Assembly: GCA_028684915.1 (NCBI GenBank)
Contig: JAQUEZ010000323.1
Location: 1 to 6,305 of the forward strand
Length of the DNA stretch: 6,305 nucleotides
Source: Desulfobulbus sp.
GTDB lineage: Bacteria; Desulfobacterota; Desulfobulbia; Desulfobulbales; Desulfobulbaceae
Direction of reading: 5' to 3'
A program made the translations under genes and the position numbers. How positions within the stretch are numbered: the first letter of the stretch is position 1; every line of letters starts with the position of its first letter. Below, in pieces: positions 1 through 5,839 of the stretch. A model generated the notes under the pieces. That model made no database searches, was not told the DNA's origin, and saw only the letters and a list, made by a program, of their open reading frames with translations.

Positions 1-104
1 GCGGTCATCGTCAGATCCTTGTGACCAAGTATCTTTGCAATCGTTGGAAGCTCGATACCTGCATTCACCAGCCAAGAGGCGCAGCTGTGACGCAACGAGT
101 GTCG
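1..104 (-). pseudogene. Tyrosine recombinase (phage-type integrase) catalytic-domain fragment
   Basis: Reading the minus strand from about 104 to the left edge gives R-H-S-L-R-H-S-C-A-S-W-L-V-N-A-G-I, then E-L-P-T-I-A-K-I-L-G-H-K-D-L-T-M-T. This is the core of the tyrosine recombinase catalytic domain: the H-x-L-R-H box with catalytic Arg at 90-92 and the following L-G-H-K box at about 18-29. Such enzymes cut and rejoin DNA at att sites to insert or excise islands and phages. The catalytic Tyr would lie beyond the left edge. The N-terminal part is absent: just upstream of the His-Ser-Leu-Arg-His codons the sequence becomes IS3-type transposase DNA on the other strand. It is therefore a 5'-truncated gene, presumably dead, although its 3' end is not visible. 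The family assignment rests on visible motifs and is strong; the subfamily and its former target site are unknown. Confidence 0.82.
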
Positions 105-715
105 GCACGCTGATGAAGCGCATGGGCCTTGAGGCCTTGTATCGAAAGCCGGGAACCAGCAAGAAGCACCCCGGCAACAAGATTTACCCCTATTTGCTGC
201 GCGGCTTGACCATCGACCGAGCCAATCAGGTCTGGGCGCTGGACACGACCTATATTCCGATGGCCAAAGGATTTGTGTACCTTGTGGCCGTTGTTGATTG
301 GGCCAGTCGGAAAGTGTTGACCGCCAAGGTCGCGATCACCCTGGAGGCCTGCCATGCGGTTGATGTGCTGCAGGAAGCGTTCACTCGCCATGGTTCGCCG
401 GAAATCGTCAACACCGATCAAGGCAGCCAATTTACCGCCGCCGAATTCGTCAAAGCGGTTGAAGACAGAGGCTGCCGGATCAGCATGGATGGTCGCGGAG
501 CTTGGCGGGACAATGTTTTTGTTGAACGATTATGGAAATCCGTGAAATATGAATGGGTGTATTTGCATGCTTATGACTCGGTCACCGACGCGAGAGTCTC
601 GATCATGCAGTATCTGAACTAGTACAACAGATCCCGACCCCATTCAAAATTAGAGAAAAGAACCCCAGACGAAGCATATGCCGTGATGTTGCCGACGGTT
701 AAACAGGCAGCCTAA
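101..715 (+). pseudogene. IS3-family transposase OrfB, 5'-truncated and with amber codon
   Basis: This is the catalytic half of an IS3-family DDE transposase. Counting residues from a TTG at 35, the rve-type integrase core shows Asp70 in W-A-L-D-T-T-Y-I-P, Asp128 in N-T-D-Q-G-S-Q-F and Glu164 in F-V-E-R-L-W, giving the D-D(35)E spacing of the family. Typical lead-in residues (V-G-T-L-M-K-R-M-G, then Y-P-Y-L-L-R-G) are present, but the N-terminal HTH region of OrfB is lost. The codons before 101 are antisense integrase DNA, so the TTG at 35 is not a native start. At 620-622 a TAG interrupts Q-Y-L-N-stop-Y-N-R-S-R-P-H-S, where relatives usually have Trp, so a single TGG to TAG change is likely. 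In-frame coding then continues to a normal TAA at 713-715. Truncation and nonsense together make this a pseudogene. Confidence 0.88.
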
Positions 716-751
716 CAACAAGCAGAGTCTTCACTTAAAAAATAGAAAAAA

Positions 752-778
752 CTGCCCGAACGAACTGAGCCGCTTCTG
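752..778 (+). repeat. Probable right terminal inverted repeat of the IS3 remnant
   Basis: After the orfB stop, an A-rich run leads into a segment ending ACTGAGCCGCTTCTG. It sits where IS3-family elements carry their right terminal repeat, and the methylase reading frame starts immediately after it. The partner left repeat is not in the window, so complementarity cannot be checked. The placement rests on position, general resemblance to related element ends, and the abrupt change of coding content at about 778-780. Confidence 0.35.
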
Positions 779-779
779 T

Positions 780-1010
780 TATCGGAAGATCAACTGTTAC
801 GAGCATAACTTCGTGCAGCAGGATTTTTACGATTTGACCGAGGTGCTGGCCGGCATCAAGGGCCGGTTCCTGATGACCATCAACGATACACCCGAGATCC
901 GGGAAATATTTGAGCGGTTCACAATCGAGGAGTTCGAACTGAAATACTCGATGAGCAAGAAGGAAGGAAGCCGATCACAGGTGCGAACGGAGTTATTGAT
1001 TGGAAATTGA
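780..1010 (+). pseudogene. C-terminal fragment of D12-class (Dam-like) DNA adenine methylase
   Basis: The 76 codons before the TGA at 1008-1010 match the end of D12-class N6-adenine DNA methyltransferases, which methylate adenine in a short target as stand-alone, phage or restriction-modification enzymes. Recognisable features are Y-R-K-I-N-C-Y-E-H-N-F right after where the catalytic DPPY motif belongs, then L-A-G-I-K-G-R-F-L-M-T-I-N-D-T-P-E-I-R, and the family-typical ending E-L-L-I-G-N. Everything upstream, including the SAM-binding FxGxG region and most of DPPY, has been replaced by the IS end. An internal GTG at 813 lies within the domain and is not a plausible native start. About 75 of the usual 260-300 residues remain, so it is inactive. 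The family call is good; the recognition sequence and any restriction partner are unknown. Confidence 0.8.
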
Positions 1011-1031
1011 TTGTCGTGACAATCAATTTTT
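1004..1031 (+). terminator. Intrinsic terminator overlapping the methylase stop codon
   Basis: AAATTGATTGTC at 1004-1015 and GACAATCAATTT at 1018-1029 are perfect 12-bp inverted arms separated by GT. The folded loop would be four bases once the innermost pair opens. The right arm runs into five T residues (1027-1031). The stem is AT-rich, so weaker than a classic terminator, and the A run opposite the T run could let it work in both directions. The methylase TGA (1008-1010) is inside the left arm, the usual tight placement for a gene-end terminator. It should insulate the NTPase-nuclease gene from upstream transcription. A protein-binding palindrome is the alternative reading. Confidence 0.65.
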
Positions 1032-1213
1032 AGGTAAGGTAATCAAATATGTGAGGGTATTGAACAGGAGCCCGTTAGGGGCAAAACTTATTGGAACAAT
1101 CTTGTCAGTCGCAAAAACTTGAGAGATTTTTGGGAAAGATAGACTTCCCGTTGACTGCTCATTTTGATTTTGTTCTCTGATTTTAGTTCTTACTTCCGCC
1201 AAATACCAAATCG
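1032..1213 (+). promoter_or_regulatory. AT-rich leader upstream of the NTPase-nuclease gene
   Basis: This gene-free stretch separates the terminator from the ribosome binding site and must hold the promoter of the following gene if the terminator works. No strong sigma-70 pair stands out. TTGTCA at 1102-1107 with GATTTT at 1125-1130 (17-base spacing) is the best, with a poor -10. TTGACT at 1151-1156 lacks a good -10. A short inverted repeat GGGAA/TTCCC lies at 1132-1136 and 1145-1149. No RNA gene or known riboswitch is recognised. Minus-strand open reading here is antisense and looks non-coding. Confidence 0.35.
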
Positions 1214-1221
1214 AAAGGAAG
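1214..1221 (+). promoter_or_regulatory. Ribosome binding site for the NTPase-nuclease gene
   Basis: AAAGGAAG lies seven bases before the ATG at 1229-1231. It is a good match to a Shine-Dalgarno sequence at normal spacing and is the main reason for choosing this start. It also fits the short, domain-free N-terminus ahead of the Walker A motif. Confidence 0.7.
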
Positions 1222-1228
1222 TATACAG

Positions 1229-4200
1229 ATGGAAAGCCATGTTCCATTAGACCGACAATTTTCACCTGTCCCCAACAGTCAAGAAGAAGCGGAAAGTAAC
1301 GAAATTCTCTCAATTTGGGGCCATGTCGAACCAAAAACTTGGGATGATCTGGACCAAGAAATCCGTTGCGTCATTCTGGCGGAAGCAGGTGCGGGCAAGA
1401 CTGAAGAGTTGCGACATCGAGCAAGCCTTTTGGCAGGTCAGGGCAAACCATCCTTCTTCATCCGTATCGAAGATATCGAAACCAATTTTTATGAGGCGTT
1501 CGAGATCGGTGAGGATACACAATTCCAGACATGGTTGCAATCGACTGAGGAAGCCTGGTTCTTCCTTGATTCTGTCGACGAGGCGCGGCTGGATAATCCG
1601 AGAACCTTTGAAATAGCGTTACGCCGTTTTGCCAAAGGCATAAAGGGAGGTGCACACAGGGCGCATATTTATCTTTCCAGTCGCCCCTATGCTTGGCGCC
1701 CGAGGGATGATCGAAGATTATTGGATGAAATTCTGTTTCTTGCGGCGCCGCTGGAGGAAGGGCACGATGAAGCCAGTCAGCAATCTGACCCTCTAAGCGC
1801 GCTCACAATTTACACCATGCGTCCTTTGGATAAAGAAAGGATTCGGCGCTTCTGCGTGGCTCGTGGAGTGGATAATATTGATCGTCTATTGCTGGAAGTT
1901 GAACGGACCAACCTTTGGAGTCTGGCGGAACGTCCATTTGATCTTGAAGGTGTCCTAGCTAAATGGGCTGAGGACAGAGTCCTTGGCGGCCGTTTAGAAC
2001 TGCTCCGTCATAACATCGACAAGCGGCTACGCGACGACCACAGCTGTAATCGAGCGCAGCGCCAGTCTCTGAATCTCGAGCGTGCAAGAGAAGGTGCGCG
2101 TCGTTTGGCCGCGGCCGTTATGCTCAGTGGTCAGGCAGGTCTCAATGTTCCCGATGCTACACCGGTCAAACCCGGCATCGATGCAGAATCCGTTCTTGCT
2201 GATTGGGATCCTCAAGATGTACGTGCGCTATTGGAACGAGGGATTTTTAACGACATTATCTATGGAGCCGTGCGGTTTCGGCATCGGGATGTGCGTGAGC
2301 TTCTCGTTGCTGAATGGTTCAAAAGTTTGCTGAAGACGGGCAACAGCCGCTATTCTGTTGAAACACTGTTTTTCCGCGAGCAGTATGAGCAAAAAATCAT
2401 TATCCCCCGGCTTCGATCAGTCTTGCCATGGCTGATCCTGCTTGATGATGAGGTTCGTCGCAAAGCTCTGGAATTACAGCCTGAAATTTCCGTTGAGGGT
2501 GGCGATCCTTCCCAGCTGCCATTGTTGGAAAGGCGGCAGATTTTGGCAGACATCGTCCGTCGGATTGTTTCTAACGAGGATGACCGCTCCGCGCGAGACA
2601 ACAGCGCAATTGCGCGGATCGCGAACTCAGACCTCTCGGCAGACACACTCCAGCTTATCAACGAATACTATAACAATGACGATGCCATCTTCTTTCTCGG
2701 GAGGCTGGTCTGGCAAGGAGAAATGGCAACCTGCGTTGCCCCTTTTGTTGCTATAGCGGTGGATAAATCGCGAGGGATTTATGCCCGAATAGCATCTACC
2801 CGCGCAGTAATGACTTGTGGCGCTGTCGAGCAGCAACAGAGTTTGTGGAGACAACTTAACGAAGGAGACGAACAGATTCCGCGCAGACTGCTAACTGAGC
2901 TGGCTCAAGAAGCAGTGCCAAATAGCGACAACGTCGCCCATCTAGTCATATCTCTTAATAAACTAACGCCTTATAAACGATTCAAGGCTACCGGTTTAGG
3001 CCAGTCACTACATGATTTTGTAGAACGCGTGCCTATTGCCGGTGACCAACATGTCATCACTCAACTTCTTGAGGAGCTACATGGCTACCTCGAGAGGCCA
3101 CCCTATGTCAAGCGAGGAGAGTGCCATGTTTCGGAGGAATACGCCTGGCTACTAAGTCCCGCTATCCATGTGGTGGAAAGATTGGTTAAAGCACGAAGCA
3201 TTGTGGCGTTAGAAGCGACGGCCCTGTCTATTCTATTGATGGTTCCAGCATTACGTTTTTGGCGGAATGCCGATTTTAGTCAGTATAAAGGCGATTTGCA
3301 GGCACTCGTTCCTAATTGGCCAGAACTTAATGATGCTCTCTATTGGGCAAGTATCGAACACGCAAGAATCAATAAATCTGCGAAATCAAACGAGCCGTTG
3401 ACCGATGACAGGTCTGTTTCCTGGCTTGGTCATTTTGGGAAATTCGACACGGCGAGCCTGCCAAGGCTGCTCGACTACATGCGTTCTCGCGTGCTTCAGG
3501 ATGACAGACTGGTCGCACTTAGCACAGCGTTTCGAGTCTATACGCGAGCAGAAAAGCCTGAACACATTCTGAGCAGAATGCAAGATGCCGTGGCTAATGA
3601 TCCTGTCCTGCAGCATCAGTTGGACATTCTGCTCGATCCGCCGGTGTCAGAGACAATGCAGAGGCTCGAAGAAGAACATGTAGAATGTCTACGAAAACGG
3701 GAAGAGGAGGAAGAACAAAAACAGCAGGCCCGCGACACGTGGATAGCGGAATTGCGAGCCAATCCAGATCGGGTCCGTAATCCTCCAAATCTGAGTCCGG
3801 GGCAATTTACCAACGATCAGTATTGGTTGTTGTATGAAATACAAGGCAGCAGTTTGAAAACGAGTCGCTCTGAAGGCGCAAACTGGCAAGCGCTCATCCC
3901 GAATTTCGGTGACGCCGTCGCCCGTGCTTACCGCGATGCAGCTATCAACCATTGGCGGCAGTACACGCCGACTCTGCAATCTGAAGGGGTTAAAAGAGAT
4001 AACTCCACTCCGTGTTCTTTGATATTCGCTCTAGCCGGACTTGAGATAGAGGCGACTGAGACGGCCGATTTTCCTCACCATCTGACCGAGTCACAGGTAC
4101 GCCACGCTTTGCGCTATATCACTTGGGAGCTGAATGGATTTCCCAGTTGGTTTGAGCGTATACATCAGGTATGTCCAGCTTTGGTCAATGAGGCAGTTAT

Positions 4201-5527
4201 TCAGGAGTTACTCTGGGAACTTGAAAACACGGGGTCGGATGAGCCGATGCACTATATTCTGCACGATCTGGTCTACTACGCTCCTTGGCTCCATACTTCC
4301 ATGGCTCCCGTGATGCTGGAGTGGGTCGAGGCCAACCCAACCCGTATCAATACGAACCGACACTATTGCCTGCACATCTTGGTCAATGGCGGAACCGCCC
4401 CGGATCGGCTATCGACGTTGGCTAACCGAGAGATAGCTCAAACTAACGACCCAGACAGCATTTCCTGGTGGTACGCGCTTCGCGTCGATAGCGATCCGGA
4501 TATTGGCATTCCGGAGGTCGAACAGTGGCTGTCCGGTCTCGATGAAGAGACGGCGAGGCACGCCGCCCAGATCTTCATCACAGCGCTAATGGGTGGCGGC
4601 CATGTGAGAGATGATGGCCCTCATATCGGCCGTTTTCGCACAGCAGAGCACCTGAAGTCGCTATACGTCCTCATGCACCGATACATTCAGGCTAAAGAGG
4701 ATATCAGCCGTGCGGATGGAGGCGCGTATTCCCCAGGACTGCGTGATGATGCACAGGATGCACGCAACAGACTGTTTAACCTTCTCGCAGAAATTCCTGG
4801 CAAAGCAAGTTATACGGTCATCAAGCAACTGATCCACGAACACCCAGCCCCAGATTATCGTCCCTGGATGGCAAAGCGTGCCTATAAACGAGCAGAAGAG
4901 GATGGCGACCTGGAACCTTGGACAGCTGAGCAGGTCTATGCATTTGACAAGTCACAAACGATCACACCCGCAACGCATCGTCAGCTCTTCGACTTGGCCG
5001 TGCAACGCCTGCATGATCTGAAGAACTGGCTGGAACGTGGAAACGATAGCCCTTGGCAGACTTGGCAGCGGGCCAATGAAGAAACCGAGATGCGCACGTT
5101 GATAGCCGGTTGGCTCAACCAGCAGTGCCGCAGCCAATACACGACTGCGCAAGAACCAGAGCTGGCTAACAGCCAACGCATGGATATCTGGTTACAAAAT
5201 ACAAACGTACATTCACCAGTTCCTATAGAGCTAAAATTGCTCGACAAGAGCTGGACAGGACCAGGTCTTTGCGAGCGGCTGCGAAACCAGTTGGCGGGCG
5301 ATTATCTGCGAGAGGAAAGTGCCGGTTGTGGTGTGATGTTATTGGTCTCTCAAAGAATTGATCCTAAAAAGCGCTGGATGGTGAACGGCCGGAGAGTTGG
5401 GTTGAGTGAACTTGCCAGTGCTATGAAAAATTATTGGCAAGGTATCGCAGGCGAATACCCGGGCATTGAGGCGATAGACGTAATTGTCATCGATTTGACG
5501 CAAAGGGGACAAGTCAGTGATTCATGA
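1229..5527 (+). CDS. STAND/NACHT-like NTPase with C-terminal PD-(D/E)XK nuclease, putative defence protein
   Basis: The product has 1432 residues and no signal peptide or membrane segment, so it is probably cytoplasmic. Visible modules are: Walker A A-E-A-G-A-G-K-T (51-58); Walker B F-F-L-D-S-V-D-E (111-118); sensor-like S-S-R-P (150-153); a R-P-L-D to E-R-P-F-D-L-E helical segment (198-240); a winged-helix-like end F-R-H-R-D-V-R-E-L-L (350-359); a long helical, HEAT/TPR-like region (about 370-1280); a charged coiled coil (808-843); and a nuclease-like end with D1319, E1334-x-K1336 and Q1354. STAND NTPases usually sense a ligand through helical repeats, oligomerise on ATP binding and switch on an attached effector. 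By inference this one senses an invader and activates its nuclease. The start is supported by AAAGGAAG. It is monocistronic, convergent with the genes on its right, and lies beside integrase, IS and methylase fragments. It could also be a nuclease regulated for another role. I do not recognise a named family. Confidence 0.85.
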   Translation: MESHVPLDRQFSPVPNSQEEAESNEILSIWGHVEPKTWDDLDQEIRCVILAEAGAGKTEELRHRASLLAGQGKPSFFIRIEDIETNFYEAFEIGEDTQFQTWLQSTEEAWFFLDSVDEARLDNPRTFEIALRRFAKGIKGGAHRAHIYLSSRPYAWRPRDDRRLLDEILFLAAPLEEGHDEASQQSDPLSALTIYTMRPLDKERIRRFCVARGVDNIDRLLLEVERTNLWSLAERPFDLEGVLAKWAEDRVLGGRLELLRHNIDKRLRDDHSCNRAQRQSLNLERAREGARRLAAAVMLSGQAGLNVPDATPVKPGIDAESVLADWDPQDVRALLERGIFNDIIYGAVRFRHRDVRELLVAEWFKSLLKTGNSRYSVETLFFREQYEQKIIIPRLRSVLPWLILLDDEVRRKALELQPEISVEGGDPSQLPLLERRQILADIVRRIVSNEDDRSARDNSAIARIANSDLSADTLQLINEYYNNDDAIFFLGRLVWQGEMATCVAPFVAIAVDKSRGIYARIASTRAVMTCGAVEQQQSLWRQLNEGDEQIPRRLLTELAQEAVPNSDNVAHLVISLNKLTPYKRFKATGLGQSLHDFVERVPIAGDQHVITQLLEELHGYLERPPYVKRGECHVSEEYAWLLSPAIHVVERLVKARSIVALEATALSILLMVPALRFWRNADFSQYKGDLQALVPNWPELNDALYWASIEHARINKSAKSNEPLTDDRSVSWLGHFGKFDTASLPRLLDYMRSRVLQDDRLVALSTAFRVYTRAEKPEHILSRMQDAVANDPVLQHQLDILLDPPVSETMQRLEEEHVECLRKREEEEEQKQQARDTWIAELRANPDRVRNPPNLSPGQFTNDQYWLLYEIQGSSLKTSRSEGANWQALIPNFGDAVARAYRDAAINHWRQYTPTLQSEGVKRDNSTPCSLIFALAGLEIEATETADFPHHLTESQVRHALRYITWELNGFPSWFERIHQVCPALVNEAVIQELLWELENTGSDEPMHYILHDLVYYAPWLHTSMAPVMLEWVEANPTRINTNRHYCLHILVNGGTAPDRLSTLANREIAQTNDPDSISWWYALRVDSDPDIGIPEVEQWLSGLDEETARHAAQIFITALMGGGHVRDDGPHIGRFRTAEHLKSLYVLMHRYIQAKEDISRADGGAYSPGLRDDAQDARNRLFNLLAEIPGKASYTVIKQLIHEHPAPDYRPWMAKRAYKRAEEDGDLEPWTAEQVYAFDKSQTITPATHRQLFDLAVQRLHDLKNWLERGNDSPWQTWQRANEETEMRTLIAGWLNQQCRSQYTTAQEPELANSQRMDIWLQNTNVHSPVPIELKLLDKSWTGPGLCERLRNQLAGDYLREESAGCGVMLLVSQRIDPKKRWMVNGRRVGLSELASAMKNYWQGIAGEYPGIEAIDVIVIDLTQRGQVSDS
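1367..2332 (+). other. NTPase and winged-helix-like module of the large protein
   Basis: Residues 47-368 form the nucleotide-binding switch. Lys57 and Thr58 of the P-loop should hold the phosphates and Mg2+, and Asp114 with Asp117-Glu118 form the Walker B acidic cluster, spaced as in NACHT-type D-x-x-D-E. Ser150-Ser151-Arg152-Pro153 sits at the end of the next hydrophobic strand (H-I-Y-L), where NACHT and related STAND enzymes keep a sensor Arg. Phe350-Arg-His-Arg followed by E-L-L-V-A-E-W matches the conserved helix closing the winged-helix part in this superfamily. All motifs are intact, so the module is probably active. The 46 residues before it are too short for an N-terminal effector domain. 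Confidence 0.8.
3650..3757 (+). other. Charged coiled-coil linker inside the helical region
   Basis: Residues 808-843 are rich in Glu, Lys, Arg and Gln (for example L-R-K-R-E-E-E-E-E-Q-K-Q-Q-A-R) and would form a single solvent-exposed or coiled-coil helix. The segment divides the long helical portion into two blocks of about 430 residues each. It could be a hinge or oligomerisation element between a sensing block and the block carrying the nuclease. The coding DNA is purine-rich but not a tandem repeat. Confidence 0.6.
5084..5500 (+). other. C-terminal PD-(D/E)XK nuclease-like domain
   Basis: Residues about 1286-1424 show the restriction-endonuclease fold signature: an early helix with Glu1287 and Glu1311, a strand R-M-D-I-W-L with Asp1319, a strand V-P-I-E-L-K-L-L with Glu1334 and Lys1336, then a helix L-R-N-Q-L-A-G-D-Y-L with Gln1354 and Tyr1359, and a hydrophobic strand G-V-M-L-L-V (1368-1373). 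Asp, Glu-x-Lys and the following Gln are the residues expected to bind metal and position the scissile phosphate. All are present, so the domain is probably catalytic. Its substrate (phage DNA, any DNA, or RNA) cannot be told. The call is by motif, without profile search. Confidence 0.7.
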
Positions 5528-5737
5528 GCGTATACTTTTCAGTCGCTTACCCATAGCATGGTAACCCACTGCATCAGCAATAAAGTTTAAGTAAACATTC
5601 CTCCTGTATTTGATCATCATGTGCACAGTCATAGGCCGGTCAATCTCTTGGTCGCAATCAAGCTGAAAAGCCTTGCTATTTTTTCTCATTCTTTCTGCAA
5701 ATGTTTCTATGATTACGCGCCAGCTTACAGATGTCAT
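5522..5737 (-). CDS. Unrecognised small ORF, 71 codons, doubtful
   Basis: A minus-strand ATG at 5735-5737 opens a 71-residue frame ending at a stop that overlaps the last six bases of the NTPase-nuclease gene. The frame stays open upstream of the ATG to about 5780, giving W-N-G-L-S-A-H-E-H just before the Met, so this could be a remnant of a longer gene. There is no clear Shine-Dalgarno sequence. The product is basic and soluble-looking, with F-A-E-R-M-R-K-N and M-M-I-K-Y-R-R-N segments, and has no domain I can name. It could be a real small gene facing the large gene tail to tail, a decayed fragment, or chance. I put the chance of it being translated below one third. Confidence 0.25.
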   Translation of the reverse strand: MTSVSWRVIIETFAERMRKNSKAFQLDCDQEIDRPMTVHMMIKYRRNVYLNFIADAVGYHAMGKRLKSIRS

Positions 5738-5839
5738 GTGTTCATGCGCCGAGAGTCCGTTCCATTGTTGCGTGGCCGTGGATTATGAATTCACTGTTGA
5801 ATGAGACTTGGAATTGGCCGGCAATGTTCTGCCGGCGGC
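5528..5839. other. Low-G+C spacer between the large gene and the kinase-like gene
   Basis: These 312 bases hold the doubtful minus-strand ORF ending at 5522 and the hairpin at 5817-5836. A hand count of 5581-5640 gives about 38% G+C, well below the kinase-like gene to the right. No strong terminator is seen directly after the large gene's stop at 5527. I see no tRNA, att-like direct repeat or second IS. The composition step makes this the best candidate zone for the right edge of the acquired segment. Confidence 0.5.
5817..5836 (-). terminator. GC-rich hairpin just past the kinase-like gene
   Basis: GCCGGCA (5817-5823) and TGCCGGC (5830-5836) are perfect 7-bp arms around a 6-base loop, starting three bases beyond the minus-strand stop codon at 5840-5842. 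Position and stem strength suit transcription termination of that gene. On the minus strand the stem is followed by CAATTCC, not a T run, so classic intrinsic termination is uncertain. It might instead stabilise the 3' end of the mRNA. Confidence 0.45.

Larger units (their letters stand above)
98..778 (+). mobile_element. Remnant of an IS3-family insertion sequence, left end missing
   Basis: The stretch contains most of an IS3-family orfB and its 3' tail, but no orfA, no orfA/orfB slippage region and no left terminal repeat. The left limit (about 97-104) is where the opposite-strand integrase reading ends and the transposase similarity begins. The right limit (about 778) is set by the last bases before the D12 methylase reading resumes. 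Since both flanking genes are truncated at the junctions and belong to different families, this is not a simple insertion into one gene. Deletion or recombination must have removed the left end of the element and parts of both neighbours. It cannot transpose by itself. The end points are estimates to within a few bases. Confidence 0.75.

Noticed and set aside
35..100. Native start of the transposase at TTG 35
   Set aside because: The residues encoded before about 101 do not resemble OrfB, while the opposite strand gives a clear integrase motif. The start is a by-product of the junction.
813..1010. Independent small gene starting at GTG 813
   Set aside because: The homologous reading continues upstream to 780 and the GTG lies inside the methylase domain. 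No ribosome binding site is evident.
1004..1031. Site-specific recombination (att) core in the inverted repeat
   Set aside because: The T run and position at a gene end favour a terminator, and no second copy was seen in the window.
1023..1334. Minus-strand ORF of 103 codons over the leader and start of the large gene
   Set aside because: It has no recognisable protein features, lies antisense to a well-supported start and ribosome binding site, and has odd low-complexity composition.
3650..3757. Simple-sequence or tandem repeat in the purine-rich stretch
   Set aside because: The GAA/GAG codons encode a coiled-coil helix and show no regular repeat unit at DNA level.
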